From NCBI GenBank assembly GCA_018268105.1, contig JAFDXG010000172.1:62001-126000 (forward strand): a DNA stretch of 64,000 bases, written 5' to 3'. The notes under the pieces are model-generated. The model saw only the letters and a list, made by a program, of their open reading frames with translations. It was not told the DNA's origin and made no database searches. Below, piece by piece: positions 63,254-64,000 of this stretch. The first letter of the stretch is position 1. Each line of letters starts with the position of its first letter. Made by a program: the position numbers and the translations under genes. This DNA is from Bacteroidota bacterium. GTDB taxonomy: Bacteria; Bacteroidota; Bacteroidia; Chitinophagales; Chitinophagaceae.

Positions 63254-64000
63254 TTATGCATTTTTCTTCAAAATATCTTTCACCCTGTTGGCTACTACAG
63301 ATACCTGATCGGGTCTTAACAACACAACGCCTACTCTCAGTTCACTTTTCCCATCTTTACCTTTTCCAGAAACACCTGCAATACTTGGGGTACCGCTTTT
63401 CAAAGCTTCAGCTACTTCCCTGCCGGTAATTTTTACTTTCTGTTCGTCCCAGCGTAGCATAAGACTAGGAAATGCATTGGCAGGGCCGGGATATACACTG
63501 GTTTCACCCAAAACACCCGGTACCGTTTCCACAATAGATTTAATCCGTTTAATGCGATCAAGCCAGTCCTGCCATTCTTTTTTATGATCACGTTCCAGGT
63601 AAGCTTTCAGCGCGGCATACATACCAAACATTTCTTCTTTATTCACCTTCATTGGTCTTCCTATGGGTGCTTCATGTGGGCTATGGTTCAGCTTCGCTGC
63701 TTCAATCAAATCTTTTCGCCCAAACAGCAGCCCTGCACTCTGGGGTCCACGAATCATTTTGCCACCAGAGAAAGTAACAAGGTCAAAACCTATTTTCTGA
63801 TATTTGAAAAGATTTTCAACAGGAGGCACGTCTGCTGCAGCATCAATAAAAGAAGGTACATTATGTTTTTTAGAAATGGCTACAAATTCTTCATGTGTAA
63901 CACTTGATTTTTCAGCAGCATTGAAGAACAGGGTCATAACGGTATTAGTATTAATGGCCTTGTCCATTTCTTCCGGGCCTTCCACTTCAATAATCTGAGC
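63254..64000 (-). CDS. SelA-like PLP-dependent enzyme, 5' part missing
   Basis: The last 249 residues of a PLP enzyme of the SelA/DgaE (D-glucosaminate-6-phosphate ammonia-lyase-like) group; it runs off the window end. The PLP lysine is in T-F-S-G-G-K-M-I-R-G-P-Q-S-A-G (codon at 63758-63760), after D-A-A-A-D-V-P-P-V-E-N. A G-R-P-M-K-V-N-K-E-E-M-F-G-M segment and R-V-G-V-V-L-L-R-P-D-Q-V end the protein. In other bacteria such enzymes are encoded next to EF_0837-type amidohydrolases, as here. The gene lies 48 bases upstream of the ECF gene. Confidence 0.82.
   Translation of the reverse strand, partial: AQIIEVEGPEEMDKAINTNTVMTLFFNAAEKSSVTHEEFVAISKKHNVPSFIDAAADVPPVENLFKYQKIGFDLVTFSGGKMIRGPQSAGLLFGRKDLIEAAKLNHSPHEAPIGRPMKVNKEEMFGMYAALKAYLERDHKKEWQDWLDRIKRIKSIVETVPGVLGETSVYPGPANAFPSLMLRWDEQKVKITGREVAEALKSGTPSIAGVSGKGKDGKSELRVGVVLLRPDQVSVVANRVKDILKKNA

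Overview
The window looks like a chromosome segment of a Bacteroidota bacterium, most likely of the Chitinophagaceae or a close relative. The reasons are a nuoA-N operon with a short NuoG, a short primary sigma factor of the Bacteroidota type, an AHSA1-like START protein, a CarboxypepD_reg/TonB receptor, many Tat-like (RRxF) and Sec signal peptides on catabolic enzymes, AT-rich spacers and a few TAnnTTTG promoter-like motifs. I saw no rRNA, tRNA, CRISPR array, integrase or intact insertion sequence.

Layout. 1-13604 (+): end of nuoA, then nuoB-nuoN, with one foreign-looking gene (GxxExxY family) between nuoF and nuoG. 13.7-21.5 kb: housekeeping genes in mixed orientation (ABC permease, DUF3108 protein, flippase-like protein, ruvC, HIT protein, greA, hydroxyacid dehydrogenase, rsmA, pdxA). 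21.5-24.9 kb: a sugar-related set (secreted TIM-barrel isomerase, FGE-fold protein, Gfo/Idh/MocA oxidoreductase). 25.2-30.6 kb: two related small exported beta-sandwich proteins, then a regulator / membrane protein / exported TPR-like protein / TonB-receptor cluster. 30.6-31.3 kb holds no credible gene but several stem-loops. 31.3-45.6 kb: fabD, GH43-like enzyme, DUF1648 protein, exported FAD oxidoreductase, phosphocholine-type phospholipase C, DUF2059 protein, LolA-like protein, adenine deaminase, an orphan contractile tail-sheath protein next to an M20 dipeptidase, and an LptF/G permease. 45.6-51.0 kb: a 48-residue small ORF, START-like protein, rpoD, ffh, rpsP, rimM, pyrD.

51.2-64.0 kb is the most distinctive part: a catabolic cluster whose enzymes nearly all carry export signals. 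It has two RraA-family proteins, an enolase-superfamily dehydratase-like enzyme, an MFS organic-acid transporter, two amidohydrolase/deacetylases (one fused to a YhcH/YjgK/YiaL domain), a CBM9-like protein, a PQQ-type sugar dehydrogenase fused to cytochrome c, an ECF sigma factor and a SelA-like PLP enzyme cut by the window edge. Together these suggest a periplasmic pathway for oxidation, deacylation, dehydration and cleavage of an N-acyl amino sugar acid or related compound; the substrate is unknown. Three genes of this cluster have heptanucleotide tandem repeats, each of a different sequence, at a similar distance (about 35-46 nt) upstream of their start codons.
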